From NCBI RefSeq assembly GCF_015352955.1, contig NZ_JACYOX010000027.1, forward strand, positions 22,598-86,597: a stretch of 64,000 nt of DNA, given 5' to 3'. The position numbers and the translations under genes were made by a program. The notes under the pieces are model-generated. The model was not told where the DNA came from, made no database searches, and worked only from the letters and a program-made list of their open reading frames with translations. The first letter of the stretch is position 1. Every line of letters begins with the position of its first letter. This document shows positions 37,579 through 46,884 of the stretch, one piece after another. Source of the DNA: Noviherbaspirillum soli (GTDB lineage: Bacteria > Pseudomonadota > Gammaproteobacteria > Burkholderiales > Burkholderiaceae_D).

Positions 37579-37648
37579 TAAAAAGATCAAGCGCTGTGTA
37601 GCATGCGAAAAATCTAGACGAATAAGCAAGAGCCACACAGGAGACCCC

Positions 37649-38419
37649 ATGGCCGATGTCATTCTGGAGACCAGGCACCTGACCAAGGAGTTCAAGGGAT
37701 TCACCGCGGTGAACGATGTGAATCTTCAGGTGCAGCGGGGCCATATCCACGCGCTGATCGGCCCCAACGGCGCCGGCAAGACCACCTGCTTCAACCTGCT
37801 GACCAAGTTCCTGGTGCCAACGGCAGGCCAGATCCTTTTCAATAATCGCGACATCACCTCGGCAGCGCCGGCGCAGATCGCGCGCCAGGGCATCATCCGA
37901 TCGTTCCAGATCTCGGCTGTCTTTCCTCACCTTACGGTCATGGAAAACGTGCGCATCGGCCTGCAGCGCGCGCTGGGCAATTCCTTCCATTTCTGGACCA
38001 GCGAACGCACGCTGTCGCGCCTGAACGACCGTGCGATGGCCCTGCTGGCCGAAGTGGACCTGACCGAGTTCGCCGACACCGTCACGGTGGACCTGCCTTA
38101 CGGCCGCAAGCGCGCGCTGGAGATCGCCACCACGCTGGGCATGGAGCCCGAACTGATGCTGCTCGACGAGCCTACCCAGGGCATGGGCCATGAAGACGTC
38201 CATCGCGTCACGGAGTTGATCAAGAAGGTATCGGCCGGCCGCACCATCCTGATGGTGGAGCACAACATGAGCGTGGTGTCGGGCATCTGCGACCGCATCT
38301 CGGTGTTGCAGCGCGGCGCCATGCTGGCCGAGGGCAACTACCAGGAAGTGTCGTCGAATCCCCAGGTGATGGAAGCCTACATGGGCACCACCAGCGGCGC
38401 GCTCGAAGGCGCACATTGA
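37649..38419 (+). CDS. livG: Branched-chain-amino-acid-type ABC transporter, ATP-binding protein LivG
   Basis: 256 residues. Walker A GPNGAGKTT with Lys44, a LivG-type signature (LPYGRKRALEIA instead of the usual LSxGExQR-like), Walker B LMLLDEPTQGMG and the switch His in MVEHNM. The first gene of a livG-livF-SBP-livH-livM unit. AGGAGA before the ATG. The substrate set by the binding protein is not necessarily Leu/Ile/Val; the neighbouring aldehyde and alcohol dehydrogenases point to an organic acid or aromatic metabolite. Confidence 0.9.
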   Translation: MADVILETRHLTKEFKGFTAVNDVNLQVQRGHIHALIGPNGAGKTTCFNLLTKFLVPTAGQILFNNRDITSAAPAQIARQGIIRSFQISAVFPHLTVMENVRIGLQRALGNSFHFWTSERTLSRLNDRAMALLAEVDLTEFADTVTVDLPYGRKRALEIATTLGMEPELMLLDEPTQGMGHEDVHRVTELIKKVSAGRTILMVEHNMSVVSGICDRISVLQRGAMLAEGNYQEVSSNPQVMEAYMGTTSGALEGAH

Positions 38420-38467
38420 TCAACACGGCGGCTGCACGCTCTGCTGCCGCCGGTCTGGAAAGCACAC

Positions 38468-39175
38468 ATGGAAAAAGCGCTTGAAGTCGCCAACCTGCAC
38501 GCGTGGTATGGCGAATCGCACATTCTGCACGACCTCAGTTTTTCAGTGGACAAGGGCGAGGTGGTCACGCTCCTCGGCCGCAATGGCGCCGGCCGCACCA
38601 CCACGCTGCGCGCCATCATGGGCCTGACCGGCGCGCGCCGCGGCTCCATCAGGATCAACGGCGTCGAGGCAATACAGCTGCCGACCTACCGGGTGGCGCA
38701 CCTGGGCGTGGGCTATTGCCCGGAAGAGCGGGGCATCTTCTCGTCGCTGTCGGCCGAGGAAAACCTGATGCTGCCGCCGTCGGTGTCCAAGACCGACCGC
38801 GGCATGTCGATCGAAGAGATCTACGACATGTTCCCCAACCTGGCGGAGCGGCGCAACAGCCAGGGCACCCGCCTGTCCGGCGGCGAGCAGCAGATGCTCG
38901 CGGTAGCGCGCATCCTGCGCACCGGCGCACGTCTCCTGCTGCTCGACGAGATTTCCGAAGGCCTGGCGCCAGTCATCGTGCAGGCGCTGGCGCGCATGAT
39001 CACCACCCTCAAGGCCAAGGGCTACACCATCGTGATGGTGGAACAGAATTTCCGTTTCGCGGCGCCGCTCGCGGACCGGTTTTATGTGGTGGAGCATGGT
39101 CAGATCGTGGAGACCTTTGCTGCATCCGAATTGAACGCCAAGATGCCGGTGTTAAACGAACTGCTCGGGGTTTGA
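38468..39175 (+). CDS. livF: Branched-chain-amino-acid-type ABC transporter, ATP-binding protein LivF
   Basis: 235 residues. Signature RLSGGEQQMLAVAR, Walker B LLLLDEISEGLAP, and EQNFRFA in the switch. The Walker A loop is GRNGAGRTT: the invariant Lys is Arg43. Such a substitution usually cripples ATP hydrolysis, but the gene is otherwise complete, and I recall the Arg form as frequent in this branch of betaproteobacterial LivF, so it is probably a natural variant. It lies 48 bases after livG. Confidence 0.9.
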   Translation: MEKALEVANLHAWYGESHILHDLSFSVDKGEVVTLLGRNGAGRTTTLRAIMGLTGARRGSIRINGVEAIQLPTYRVAHLGVGYCPEERGIFSSLSAEENLMLPPSVSKTDRGMSIEEIYDMFPNLAERRNSQGTRLSGGEQQMLAVARILRTGARLLLLDEISEGLAPVIVQALARMITTLKAKGYTIVMVEQNFRFAAPLADRFYVVEHGQIVETFAASELNAKMPVLNELLGV

Positions 39176-39227
39176 TCCGGGCCCGGGACAGCATAAAGGC
39201 ATCACCCCATTCACCAAGGAGAAGACA

Positions 39228-40442
39228 ATGAAGTTGAAGGCTAAAGTAATTGCGATGGCAGTGGCATCGATTGCCGCCATGGGTTTCGGCGCAGGCGCGA
39301 ATGCGCAGATCTCGGGCGACGTGGTCAAGATCGGCTTCATCACCGACATCTCGGGCCTGTACTCGGACATCGACGGCCAGGGCGGCGCGGAAGCCATCAA
39401 GATGGCGATCGCCGACTTCGGCGGCACGGTCAACGGCAAGAAGATTGAACTCGTCACCGCCGACCACCAGAACAAGGCCGACATCGCCGCCAGCAAGGCA
39501 CGCGAATGGTTCGACCGTGAAGGCGTGGACATGCTGATCGGCGGCACCAACTCGGCCACCGGCCTGGCCATGGCCAAGGTCGCGGCCGAAAAGAAGAAGC
39601 CCTTCATCTCGATCGGCGCCGGCACCGCGCGCCTGACCAACGAGGAATGCTCGCCCTATACCGTGCACTATGCCTATGACACCGTGGCGCTGGCCAAGGG
39701 CACCGGCGGCGCGGTGGTGAAGCAGGGCGGCAAGTCCTGGTACTTCCTGACGGCTGACTACGCCTTCGGCGCATCGCTGGAAAACGATACCGCGGCCGTG
39801 GTCAAGGCGTCCGGCGGCCAGGTGCTGGGCTCGGTCAAGCATCCGCTGTCGGCATCTGACTTCTCGTCCTTCCTGCTGCAGGCGCAGGCTTCCAAGGCCC
39901 AGATCCTGGGCCTGGCCAATGCCGGTGGCGACACCATCAATGCGATCAAGGCGGCCAATGAATTCGGCGTGACCAAGACCATGAAGCTGGCCGGCCTGCT
40001 GATGTTCATCAACGACATCCACTCGCTGACGCCGGCGCTGACCCAGGGCATGTACCTGACCGACAGCTGGTACTGGGACCAGAACGACGACACCCGCGCC
40101 TTCGCCAAGCGCTACTTCAGCAAGATGAAGAAGATGCCGTCCAGCCTGCAGGCGGCAGACTATTCGGCCACGCTGCAGTATCTGAACGCGGTCAAGGCGG
40201 CCGGCACCGATGACACCGAAAAGGCCTGGGAAAAGTTCAAGTCCACCAAGATCAATGACATGTACGCCAAGAACGGCACCATCCGCGCCGACGGCAGCAT
40301 GATCCATGACATGTACCTGATGCAGGTGAAGGCGCCCAACGAGTCCAAGACGCCGTGGGATTACTTCAAGATCGTGGCGACGATTCCGGGCGACCAGGCT
40401 TTCACGACGAAAGCCGAAACCAAGTGCGCTGCCTGGAAATAA
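39228..40442 (+). CDS. ABC transporter substrate-binding protein, LivK/HAAT type
   Basis: 404 residues. Signal peptide MKLKAKVIAMAVASIAAMGF ending GANAQ, then the type I periplasmic-binding fold (VVKIGFITDISGLYSDIDGQ, GGTNSATGLAMAKVAAEKKK, SIGAGTARLTNEECSPYTVH). Members of this branch often bind aromatic or keto acids rather than Leu/Ile/Val, so the ligand is open. GGAGAAG precedes the ATG. A strong intrinsic terminator stands between it and livH. Confidence 0.85.
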   Translation: MKLKAKVIAMAVASIAAMGFGAGANAQISGDVVKIGFITDISGLYSDIDGQGGAEAIKMAIADFGGTVNGKKIELVTADHQNKADIAASKAREWFDREGVDMLIGGTNSATGLAMAKVAAEKKKPFISIGAGTARLTNEECSPYTVHYAYDTVALAKGTGGAVVKQGGKSWYFLTADYAFGASLENDTAAVVKASGGQVLGSVKHPLSASDFSSFLLQAQASKAQILGLANAGGDTINAIKAANEFGVTKTMKLAGLLMFINDIHSLTPALTQGMYLTDSWYWDQNDDTRAFAKRYFSKMKKMPSSLQAADYSATLQYLNAVKAAGTDDTEKAWEKFKSTKINDMYAKNGTIRADGSMIHDMYLMQVKAPNESKTPWDYFKIVATIPGDQAFTTKAETKCAAWK

Positions 40443-40456
40443 CCAGCAGCCCGTGT

Positions 40457-40489
40457 GCGGCGCGCGGCTGGTTCGCGCGCCGCTTTTTT
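40457..40489 (+). terminator. Strong hairpin between substrate-binding protein and livH genes
   Basis: A perfect 10-bp GC stem (40457-40466 with 40474-40483), seven-base loop and six T. A textbook intrinsic terminator inside an operon: it would cut most transcripts after the binding-protein gene, giving much more binding protein than permease. Confidence 0.85.
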
Positions 40490-40532
40490 CTGTGCCCGTT
40501 CGGCTCCGGCCGGATGATTTGAGATAAGCGCG

Positions 40533-41417
40533 ATGGAAATTTTCGGCATACCCCTGCAGGCGATGTTGAGCCAGCTGCTGCTGGGCCTGGTCAATGGCTC
40601 GTTCTACGCGATGTTGTCGCTTGGACTGGCCGTGATCTTCGGCCTGCTCAACGTGATCAACTTCGCACATGGCGCCCTGTACATGATGGGCGCGTTCATC
40701 GCCTGGATGGGCCTGAGTTATTTCGGCATCAATTACTGGGTGATGCTGGTCGCCGCGCCGCTGATCGTGGGCCTGTTCGGCATCATCATTGAAAAGACCA
40801 TGCTGCGCTGGCTCTACAAGCTGGACCACCTGTATGGCCTGCTGCTGACCTTCGGCATCACCCTGCTGGTGGAAGGCGTGTTCCGCTCGATCTATGGCGT
40901 CTCCGGCCAGCCTTACTCGGTGCCCAGCGCCCTGGGCGGCGCGACCAACCTGGGCTTCATGGTGCTGCCCAACTACCGCGCATGGGTGGTGGTGGCGTCG
41001 CTGATCGTCTGTTTCGTGACCTGGTTCGTGATCGAGAAGACCAAGCTTGGCGCCTATCTGCGCGCCGGCACCGAGAACCCCAAGATGGTGGAGGCCTTCG
41101 GCATCAATGTGCCGCTGATGGTCACGCTGACCTACGGCTTCGGCGTGGCGCTGGCCGCCTTCGCCGGCGTGCTGGCCGCGCCCGTGATCCAGGTGTCGCC
41201 GCTGATGGGTTCCAACCTGATCATCACCGTGTTCGCGGTGGTCGTGATCGGCGGCATGGGCTCCATCATGGGCTCGATCCTGACCGGCCTGGGCCTGGGC
41301 ATCATCGAAGGCCTGACGCGGGTGTTCTATCCGGAGCTGTCGGCCACCGTGGTGTTCATCATCATGGCGATCGTGCTGATGGTCCGTCCCGCCGGCCTGT
41401 TCGGCAAAGAAAAGTAA
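40533..41417 (+). CDS. livH: Branched-chain-amino-acid-type ABC permease LivH
   Basis: 294 residues, about eight membrane helices. LivH-family motifs: LLLGLVNGSFYAMLSLGLAV, NVINFAHGALYMMGAF, and the EAA-like loop TENPKMVEAFGINVPLMVTL. Inner-membrane half of the permease dimer with LivM, six bases downstream. The preceding terminator means it depends on read-through. Confidence 0.9.
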   Translation: MEIFGIPLQAMLSQLLLGLVNGSFYAMLSLGLAVIFGLLNVINFAHGALYMMGAFIAWMGLSYFGINYWVMLVAAPLIVGLFGIIIEKTMLRWLYKLDHLYGLLLTFGITLLVEGVFRSIYGVSGQPYSVPSALGGATNLGFMVLPNYRAWVVVASLIVCFVTWFVIEKTKLGAYLRAGTENPKMVEAFGINVPLMVTLTYGFGVALAAFAGVLAAPVIQVSPLMGSNLIITVFAVVVIGGMGSIMGSILTGLGLGIIEGLTRVFYPELSATVVFIIMAIVLMVRPAGLFGKEK

Positions 41418-41423
41418 TCGGAG

Positions 41424-42401
41424 ATGGCAATGAATAAGAAACTGCTGTACGGCATCGCGCTGCTGCTGGCGCTGGCCGCGCCGTTCTTCCTGTACCCGGT
41501 GTTCCTGATGAAGGTGCTGTGCTTTGCGCTGTTTGCCTGCGCCTTCAACCTGCTGATCGGCTATACCGGCCTGCTTTCCTTTGGCCACGCAGCCTTCTTC
41601 GGCGGCGCCGGCTACATCACCGGCTATGCACTGAAGGGCATGGGCCTGCCGACCGAGATCGGCATTCTGGCCGGCATGGCATTCGCCGCGCTGGTGGGGC
41701 TGGTGATGGGCGGCCTGGCGATACGCCGGCAGGGCATCTACTTCACGATGATCACGCTGGCGCTGGCCCAGATGCTGTTCTTCGTGTTCCTGCAGGCGCC
41801 GTTCACCGGCGGCGAGGATGGCCTGCAGGGCGTGCCGCGCGGCCGCCTGCTGGGCGTGCTGGACCTGTCGAATGACACCACCATGTATTTCGTGGTGCTG
41901 GCCATCGTCATTGCGGCCTTTGCGCTGATCGTTCGCATCATTCACTCTCCGTTCGGACAGGTGTTGAAGGCGGTGAAGGAAAACGAGCCGCGCGCGATCT
42001 CGCTGGGCTATGACGTCGACAAGTACAAGCTGCTGGCCTTCGTGCTGTCGGCCGCGCTGTCGGGCCTTGCCGGCGCCACCAAGACGCTCGTGCTGGGCTT
42101 CGAGACGCTGACCGATGCCCACTGGACCATGTCGGGCCTGGTGGTGCTGATGACGCTGGTGGGCGGCCTGGGCACCATCGTCGGCCCGGTGGTCGGCGCC
42201 ATCGTAATCATCGCGCTGGAAAACAAGCTGGGCGACCTGGGCAACGGGCTGGCGCGCATCACCAGCATCGAGTGGTTCAACACGCTGGGGGATTCGGTCA
42301 CCATCGTCACCGGCCTGATCTTCATCATCTGCGTGCTGGCATTCCGGCGCGGCATCGTGGGCGAGATCGCGGCGCGCATCAGGCCCGCCCCGCGGCACTG
42401 A
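41424..42401 (+). CDS. livM: Branched-chain-amino-acid-type ABC permease LivM
   Basis: 325 residues with about ten membrane helices. LivM motifs: LIGYTGLLSFGHAAFFGGAG, GIYFTMITLALAQMLFFVFL, and the EAA loop LKAVKENEPRAISLGYDVDK. Start ATG 41424 (MAMNKK) or 41430 (MNKK); GGAG is seven bases before 41430 and only one base before 41424, so the second start is plausible. It ends the transporter operon before an intrinsic terminator. Confidence 0.9.
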   Translation: MAMNKKLLYGIALLLALAAPFFLYPVFLMKVLCFALFACAFNLLIGYTGLLSFGHAAFFGGAGYITGYALKGMGLPTEIGILAGMAFAALVGLVMGGLAIRRQGIYFTMITLALAQMLFFVFLQAPFTGGEDGLQGVPRGRLLGVLDLSNDTTMYFVVLAIVIAAFALIVRIIHSPFGQVLKAVKENEPRAISLGYDVDKYKLLAFVLSAALSGLAGATKTLVLGFETLTDAHWTMSGLVVLMTLVGGLGTIVGPVVGAIVIIALENKLGDLGNGLARITSIEWFNTLGDSVTIVTGLIFIICVLAFRRGIVGEIAARIRPAPRH

Positions 42402-42420
42402 CGCTATCGACGCCATGAAC

Positions 42421-42451
42421 AACCCCGCTGTGATGAGCAGCGGGGTTTTTT
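42421..42451 (+). terminator. Intrinsic terminator after livM
   Basis: 10-bp stem AACCCCGCTG (42421-42430) with CAGCGGGGTT (42438-42447), seven-base loop, then a T-run. Ends the liv operon. The following stretch to 42771 has no gene, repeat or RNA that I can support. Confidence 0.9.
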
Positions 42452-42771
42452 ATGGGCGGGCGCGAGGCGGCGTACTTGGGCAGGGGGAGGGCGGCGCTCG
42501 TGGCCCCTGTCTGTTCCGAAGTTACCCGCCCCGGCAACCGAATTCGTCTGATGAACCAAGGTTAGGCTTGCGAACCTTGCCGCTCCCGTGGCAGGACTCC
42601 CCGCAGGAAGCGGCGGGTGGCGAACCGTGGATGCGGATGATGCGCATGTTCATCAAGCTGCCACATTTGTGGATGAGCCCAGGCGTTTGCATGCCTGCGA
42701 TCAGCATGAAAAACATAAGCGATTTGAATTGCAGGCTTATTTTTCAAATCAAGGTTCGAAAGCGGTAAGCG

Positions 42772-45700
42772 TCAGTTCAAGAATTTGTTCGCCTGGGTGT
42801 ATCCCTGGTCCGCAGCTTTGCGAAACCAATGGGTGGCCTGGTTCAAGTCCTTGTCCACGCCCATCCCGTACCAATAGCAATGGCCCAGGGAAAATTGCGC
42901 CTCGGGGAGCCCCTGGTTTGCAGCCTTCCTGTACCACTCGAGCGCCTGCTTCTGGTCCATTTTCACGCTTATGCCCTCCAACAGGAACTTGCCCAGGTTT
43001 AATTGCGCCTTGGCGTATCCCTGGTCCGCGGCCTTGCGATACCACGTGAAGCCCTGGGTCTTGTCTTCCTTTACCCCCAGGCCGTTCCAATAGAAACTGC
43101 CCAGGGAAAATTGCGCCTCGGGGAGCCCCTTATTCGCAGCTTTTTCATACCACTCGACAGCCTTGGCGTAGTCATTGCTCACACCTATGCCATGCCCATA
43201 GCAAGTGCCAAGGTTTAACTGCGCCCCAGCGAGTCCCTGGATCGCCGCCTTCTGATACCACTCGAAGGCCCTGGCGTAGTTCTGGGTGACGCCTGTGCCA
43301 TCCCCATAGCACTTGCCCAGGTTTAATTGCGCTTCAGCGAGCCCCTGGATCGCCGCCTTCTCACACCACGCAAAAGCCCTGGCGTAGTTCCTGATTACAC
43401 CTATGCCGTGCCCATAGCAATTGGACAAGTTGAATTGCGCCCCGGCGAGCCCCTGATGTGCAGCCTTCTCATACCAGTTGGCGGCCTTGGCGTAGTCCTG
43501 GGCGATGCCTGTGCCATGCCCATAGCAAATGCCCAGGTTGAATTGCGCTCCAGCGAGCCCCTGATTCGCAGCCTTCTCATACCACTCGACGGCCTGGGCC
43601 TTGTCTTTCTTCACGCCTGCGCCGTTCTCGTAACAATTGCCCAGCGCGAATTCCGCCTGAGCGAGCCCCTGATGCGCAGCCTTGCGATACCACTCGAAGG
43701 CCATGGCCATGTCCACGTTCACGCCTATGCCAAACTCATGGCACATGCCCAAGCTGTATTGCGCCGTAGCGTCCCCATTCCTTGCCGCCGTGCGATACCA
43801 TCCGGCGGCCTGGGCCTTGTGTTCCTTCACGCCGATACCCTTCTGATAGCAATAGCCCACGCTGCTCTGCGCCTCGGCCAGCCCCTGATGCGCAGCCGCG
43901 CTGTACCACGCGAAGGCCCGGGCCTTGTCCACGCTCACGCCTATGCCGCTCCAATAGCAATTGCCCAGCTTGAGTTGCGCTTCGGCCAGCCCCTGGTTCG
44001 CAGCCGCGTTATACCAGGCGAAGGCCTGGGCCTTGTCTTGCTTTACGCCTGTGCCGTTCCAATAGCAATCTCCCAGGGTGAATTGCGTCCGGGCGTCTTC
44101 CTGATCATAGGTCTTGCGATTCGATACTGTGGTCGTCGTCGTCGTGCTTATGCCCGTCGTGGGCGTTCTGAACGTCGGGATTGTCGCCGCCACGCCCGCG
44201 CCGGCCAAGCCGTGGCGCTTCAGCAGGTTTTGCATGCCGACGCTGGCCGGCTGATGCGCGGCGAAGTGGCGCTGGAGTGCCGTCCGGGCTGTGTCATCCT
44301 GCATGGCGAGAAAGTAATCGAGCGATGCGATTACCTCGTTGTCCAGCAGCGCAATGCACTGTTCCACCGCGCTCAGGAATGCGCCAACCGGCTCATCGAA
44401 ACGGTATCCGGTCTCAGCAGCCAGCAGCCACTTCACGGCTGCCAGGTGGCCGGAAGCGAGCGCGCATGCCAGCGCACTTTGGCTTTCCTGTCCCTTTCCC
44501 TTCTTCCGGTTGAGCAGGCCCGGCTGGCTGGCCAGTTCCCTAAGGCGTTTCAGTGCGTTCGGGTCCCTGGAGCCGAGCAATGCGAACCATTCGTCTTCCG
44601 GTTTGGCGCTGGCATTTGCGGCGCGGCCCGTTTGCTGGTTCTGCTTTTGGGTACGCTTTTGCTGTGTCGCCTGCTTGGGTTTTGGTTTTGCCTTCTGCTC
44701 TGGCGGCATGGCGGCCGCCGGTGGCGCCGGCTGCTGCGTTCGTGGCAGAAGCGCCGCCATGGCGCTGGGGACGTCGGCCTCGGGGTGTGCCCTGCCTACC
44801 TTGCGCGGAATGTGCCACGGCTGGCTTTCCGGCTCATCCTTGGCCCCCTGCGTGGTAGTCCGGGCGGACGTGGCTGCCTGGGAACTAGACGCGGCTTTCT
44901 TGCCCCTGGCGCCGTGGCCGCTGCTTGCGGTGGATTGCGGGATGACCCGTGTATAGCCTGGCGGCAGTGGCGGCCGAAGCGTATTGCGCGATGGCGACTT
45001 CAGCACCAGCGGTACGACTTCGGCCGGGGGCAATGCAGGAACCTCGTCTTCGATCACGCCTTTGTCCCGGATGGCGGCTGCCAGGCCTGCCATGCTGTAG
45101 GCGCTCGCGTTGTTGCATGGACCCAGCAGCGCAGCCAGGCCAGGTTGGGCTTGCGCCAGGGTCACCAGCTTCGCGGTCAGCAAGCCGAGGAGCGCCGGCA
45201 ATGCCACCATGCGCGACTTCTCCTTCCACGTCGAGGAGCACCAGGCCATGTTGTCCATCAGGATTGCCGTGAAGATCTCCAGTTCCGGCGTGGCTGGCAC
45301 CAGATTGCGTCGCACGATGTAGTCCAGGCCCGACAAGAGCCCGCTGAGCGTTTCGGGGGCAGTAAATGCATCAGGGCCGCAGAGCAGTGCATGCTGGATC
45401 AAGTGGTTGGCAGCTCTGCGCAGCAGATATTGCGTGAACTCCGGGCCGGTGCCGGCGGTGGTTGGAACAGTGGCGGCGGCAGCCGGCCATGCTGTTTTGG
45501 TAAGCGGCGACATGGTCGTGGTGATCGGTCCGGCCGGCGTCGTGGCCGTTGTGTTGCGGCCAGCGGAAGGGCGTTGCTGCAGGTGCCGGTCGCAGCGCTT
45601 CACAAAACTGATCAGGTTCGCTACTGCCTGGCTGCTCGGCAGGCAGGCCATGAAGGTATCTTCATCCATCATGCCAAGCAGCGCGTGGCTGGCAGCGCCC

Positions 45701-46884
45701 CAGTTCGGTACCAGTGCCTGCTCCGGTACGCCCGCGCCGTGGCTGCCGAGCACCCGCAGGAAATTGGCGCAATTGGATAATGTGCGGCAATCGTCTGCAA
45801 GCATCTGATTTGCGGGAATCCGGAGGATTAATTCCACCAGACCCGTCAGCCCTTGCGAGAGCTGGCCGTTTGTAGCCGCCGGCAGCAGGCCATGATCCAT
45901 CATGTCCTTGACAAGATTGCATACATTCGTGCAGGCCACGGCATCGATCCTTCCGTCTCCCAGCCGGGCCGCCATGTCGGTGGAGCACAGCCACTCGCCG
46001 CAAGTGGCCAGACGGCGGCGCCCGGCCAGGCCTTCCTCGCTGTCATCAAGCCTTATCAGATTGAATTTGAAGATGGCGTTGATCTGCACGGCGCATTTGC
46101 CGAGTTGATGCGTGGTCAGTTCGCAGGTGCTCAGCTTGCCAGCCAGCGATTGCCCAAGCACGGTCAGCGCATGATCGAACACGGTCTTGACAGGCTGGCT
46201 CACGGCGATGCAATCAGCCTTGAGGGCGCGGCTGGCCCAGTTCAGGATACCGAGCACGATTCCGATTGAAGCGATCGATGCCGGCATGCCGGCTTTGCAT
46301 GCACGTTCCATCAGCGTATCTGTGATTGCCTGCAGGTCCGGCTTCAGCTCTTGCTGGCGCTTTTTGTCAAACATCGCGCCCAGTGCTGGCGCCACGCAGG
46401 TGGACAGGCCCATGCACAGGGTGTGGATGGCGTCGATGCCGAGGCTGGCGTTGCCATCGCCGCAAAGCAGGACGCGCAGGCGGGGAAGAATGACATACAG
46501 GCCGTCGGCCAGCCTGCGGAGCGCCGCGTTATGCGGATCGTCGCGCAAGAAGGCCTTGAGTGTCTGTTCCGATGCCTTGACGGCGTCAAAAAACTGCAGC
46601 GTCTGTCCCAGGTCGAGTGGATTAGTCGCGCGCAAGGATCGAAGCTGGTCATTGAGCGCGTCGATTGCCAGGGCATCGTCATCCGGCAGGCGGTCATCGT
46701 CGGATATCAGCGGCGTGCCTGAACGGCCGCCGGCATGCAGGCGGGGCTGGCGCGTTGCGCCACCCTGGCCGGTCGCGGCCTGCCCATTCCCGCTGTCAAC
46801 GCCGACGGATATGCCATCCGAAGCGAACAGGGAAAAGGAATGGCCTGAACCGCTGGCGCCATTAGCTGGATTGTTGGATTGCAT
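42772..46884 (-). CDS. Giant Sel1-repeat protein with long unknown N-terminal region
   Basis: 1370 residues. The Ser/Gly/Asn-rich N-terminal ~50 residues lack a Sec signal. Residues ~50-650 are a helix-rich unknown region with short recurring LG/LA helices. Next comes a Lys/Gln/Pro-rich basic linker, then an ankyrin-like segment (LACALASGHLAAVKWLLAAE). The last 440 residues are twelve near-perfect Sel1 repeats of 36 residues (pattern AxAQxxLGxCYxxGxGVxxDxAxAxxWYxKAAxQG). Sel1 repeats form alpha-solenoids that bind proteins. The layout resembles secreted effectors of plant- or host-associated Proteobacteria, but no secretion genes are near. ATG 46884 is used; 46962 is possible, and neither has a good ribosome binding site. 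Confidence 0.8.
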   Translation of the reverse strand: MQSNNPANGASGSGHSFSLFASDGISVGVDSGNGQAATGQGGATRQPRLHAGGRSGTPLISDDDRLPDDDALAIDALNDQLRSLRATNPLDLGQTLQFFDAVKASEQTLKAFLRDDPHNAALRRLADGLYVILPRLRVLLCGDGNASLGIDAIHTLCMGLSTCVAPALGAMFDKKRQQELKPDLQAITDTLMERACKAGMPASIASIGIVLGILNWASRALKADCIAVSQPVKTVFDHALTVLGQSLAGKLSTCELTTHQLGKCAVQINAIFKFNLIRLDDSEEGLAGRRRLATCGEWLCSTDMAARLGDGRIDAVACTNVCNLVKDMMDHGLLPAATNGQLSQGLTGLVELILRIPANQMLADDCRTLSNCANFLRVLGSHGAGVPEQALVPNWGAASHALLGMMDEDTFMACLPSSQAVANLISFVKRCDRHLQQRPSAGRNTTATTPAGPITTTMSPLTKTAWPAAAATVPTTAGTGPEFTQYLLRRAANHLIQHALLCGPDAFTAPETLSGLLSGLDYIVRRNLVPATPELEIFTAILMDNMAWCSSTWKEKSRMVALPALLGLLTAKLVTLAQAQPGLAALLGPCNNASAYSMAGLAAAIRDKGVIEDEVPALPPAEVVPLVLKSPSRNTLRPPLPPGYTRVIPQSTASSGHGARGKKAASSSQAATSARTTTQGAKDEPESQPWHIPRKVGRAHPEADVPSAMAALLPRTQQPAPPAAAMPPEQKAKPKPKQATQQKRTQKQNQQTGRAANASAKPEDEWFALLGSRDPNALKRLRELASQPGLLNRKKGKGQESQSALACALASGHLAAVKWLLAAETGYRFDEPVGAFLSAVEQCIALLDNEVIASLDYFLAMQDDTARTALQRHFAAHQPASVGMQNLLKRHGLAGAGVAATIPTFRTPTTGISTTTTTTVSNRKTYDQEDARTQFTLGDCYWNGTGVKQDKAQAFAWYNAAANQGLAEAQLKLGNCYWSGIGVSVDKARAFAWYSAAAHQGLAEAQSSVGYCYQKGIGVKEHKAQAAGWYRTAARNGDATAQYSLGMCHEFGIGVNVDMAMAFEWYRKAAHQGLAQAEFALGNCYENGAGVKKDKAQAVEWYEKAANQGLAGAQFNLGICYGHGTGIAQDYAKAANWYEKAAHQGLAGAQFNLSNCYGHGIGVIRNYARAFAWCEKAAIQGLAEAQLNLGKCYGDGTGVTQNYARAFEWYQKAAIQGLAGAQLNLGTCYGHGIGVSNDYAKAVEWYEKAANKGLPEAQFSLGSFYWNGLGVKEDKTQGFTWYRKAADQGYAKAQLNLGKFLLEGISVKMDQKQALEWYRKAANQGLPEAQFSLGHCYWYGMGVDKDLNQATHWFRKAADQGYTQANKFLN
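42799..44094 (-). repeat. Twelve tandem 108-bp Sel1-coding repeats
   Basis: DNA-level tandem array of twelve 108-base units in the 3' part of the giant gene. Units encoding repeats 5 to 9 are the most alike (CYGHG, NYAKA/NYARA, WYEKAA), which suggests recent unit duplication or gene conversion. Such arrays can gain or lose units by recombination, so the repeat number may vary between strains. Confidence 0.85.

Noticed and set aside
42799..44094. Tandem repeat array as a possible CRISPR or satellite
   Set aside because: The 108-base units have no spacers and encode Sel1 repeats in frame.
43327..45780. 817-codon plus-strand frame with repeating segments
   Set aside because: It is the antisense image of the Sel1 tandem repeats.
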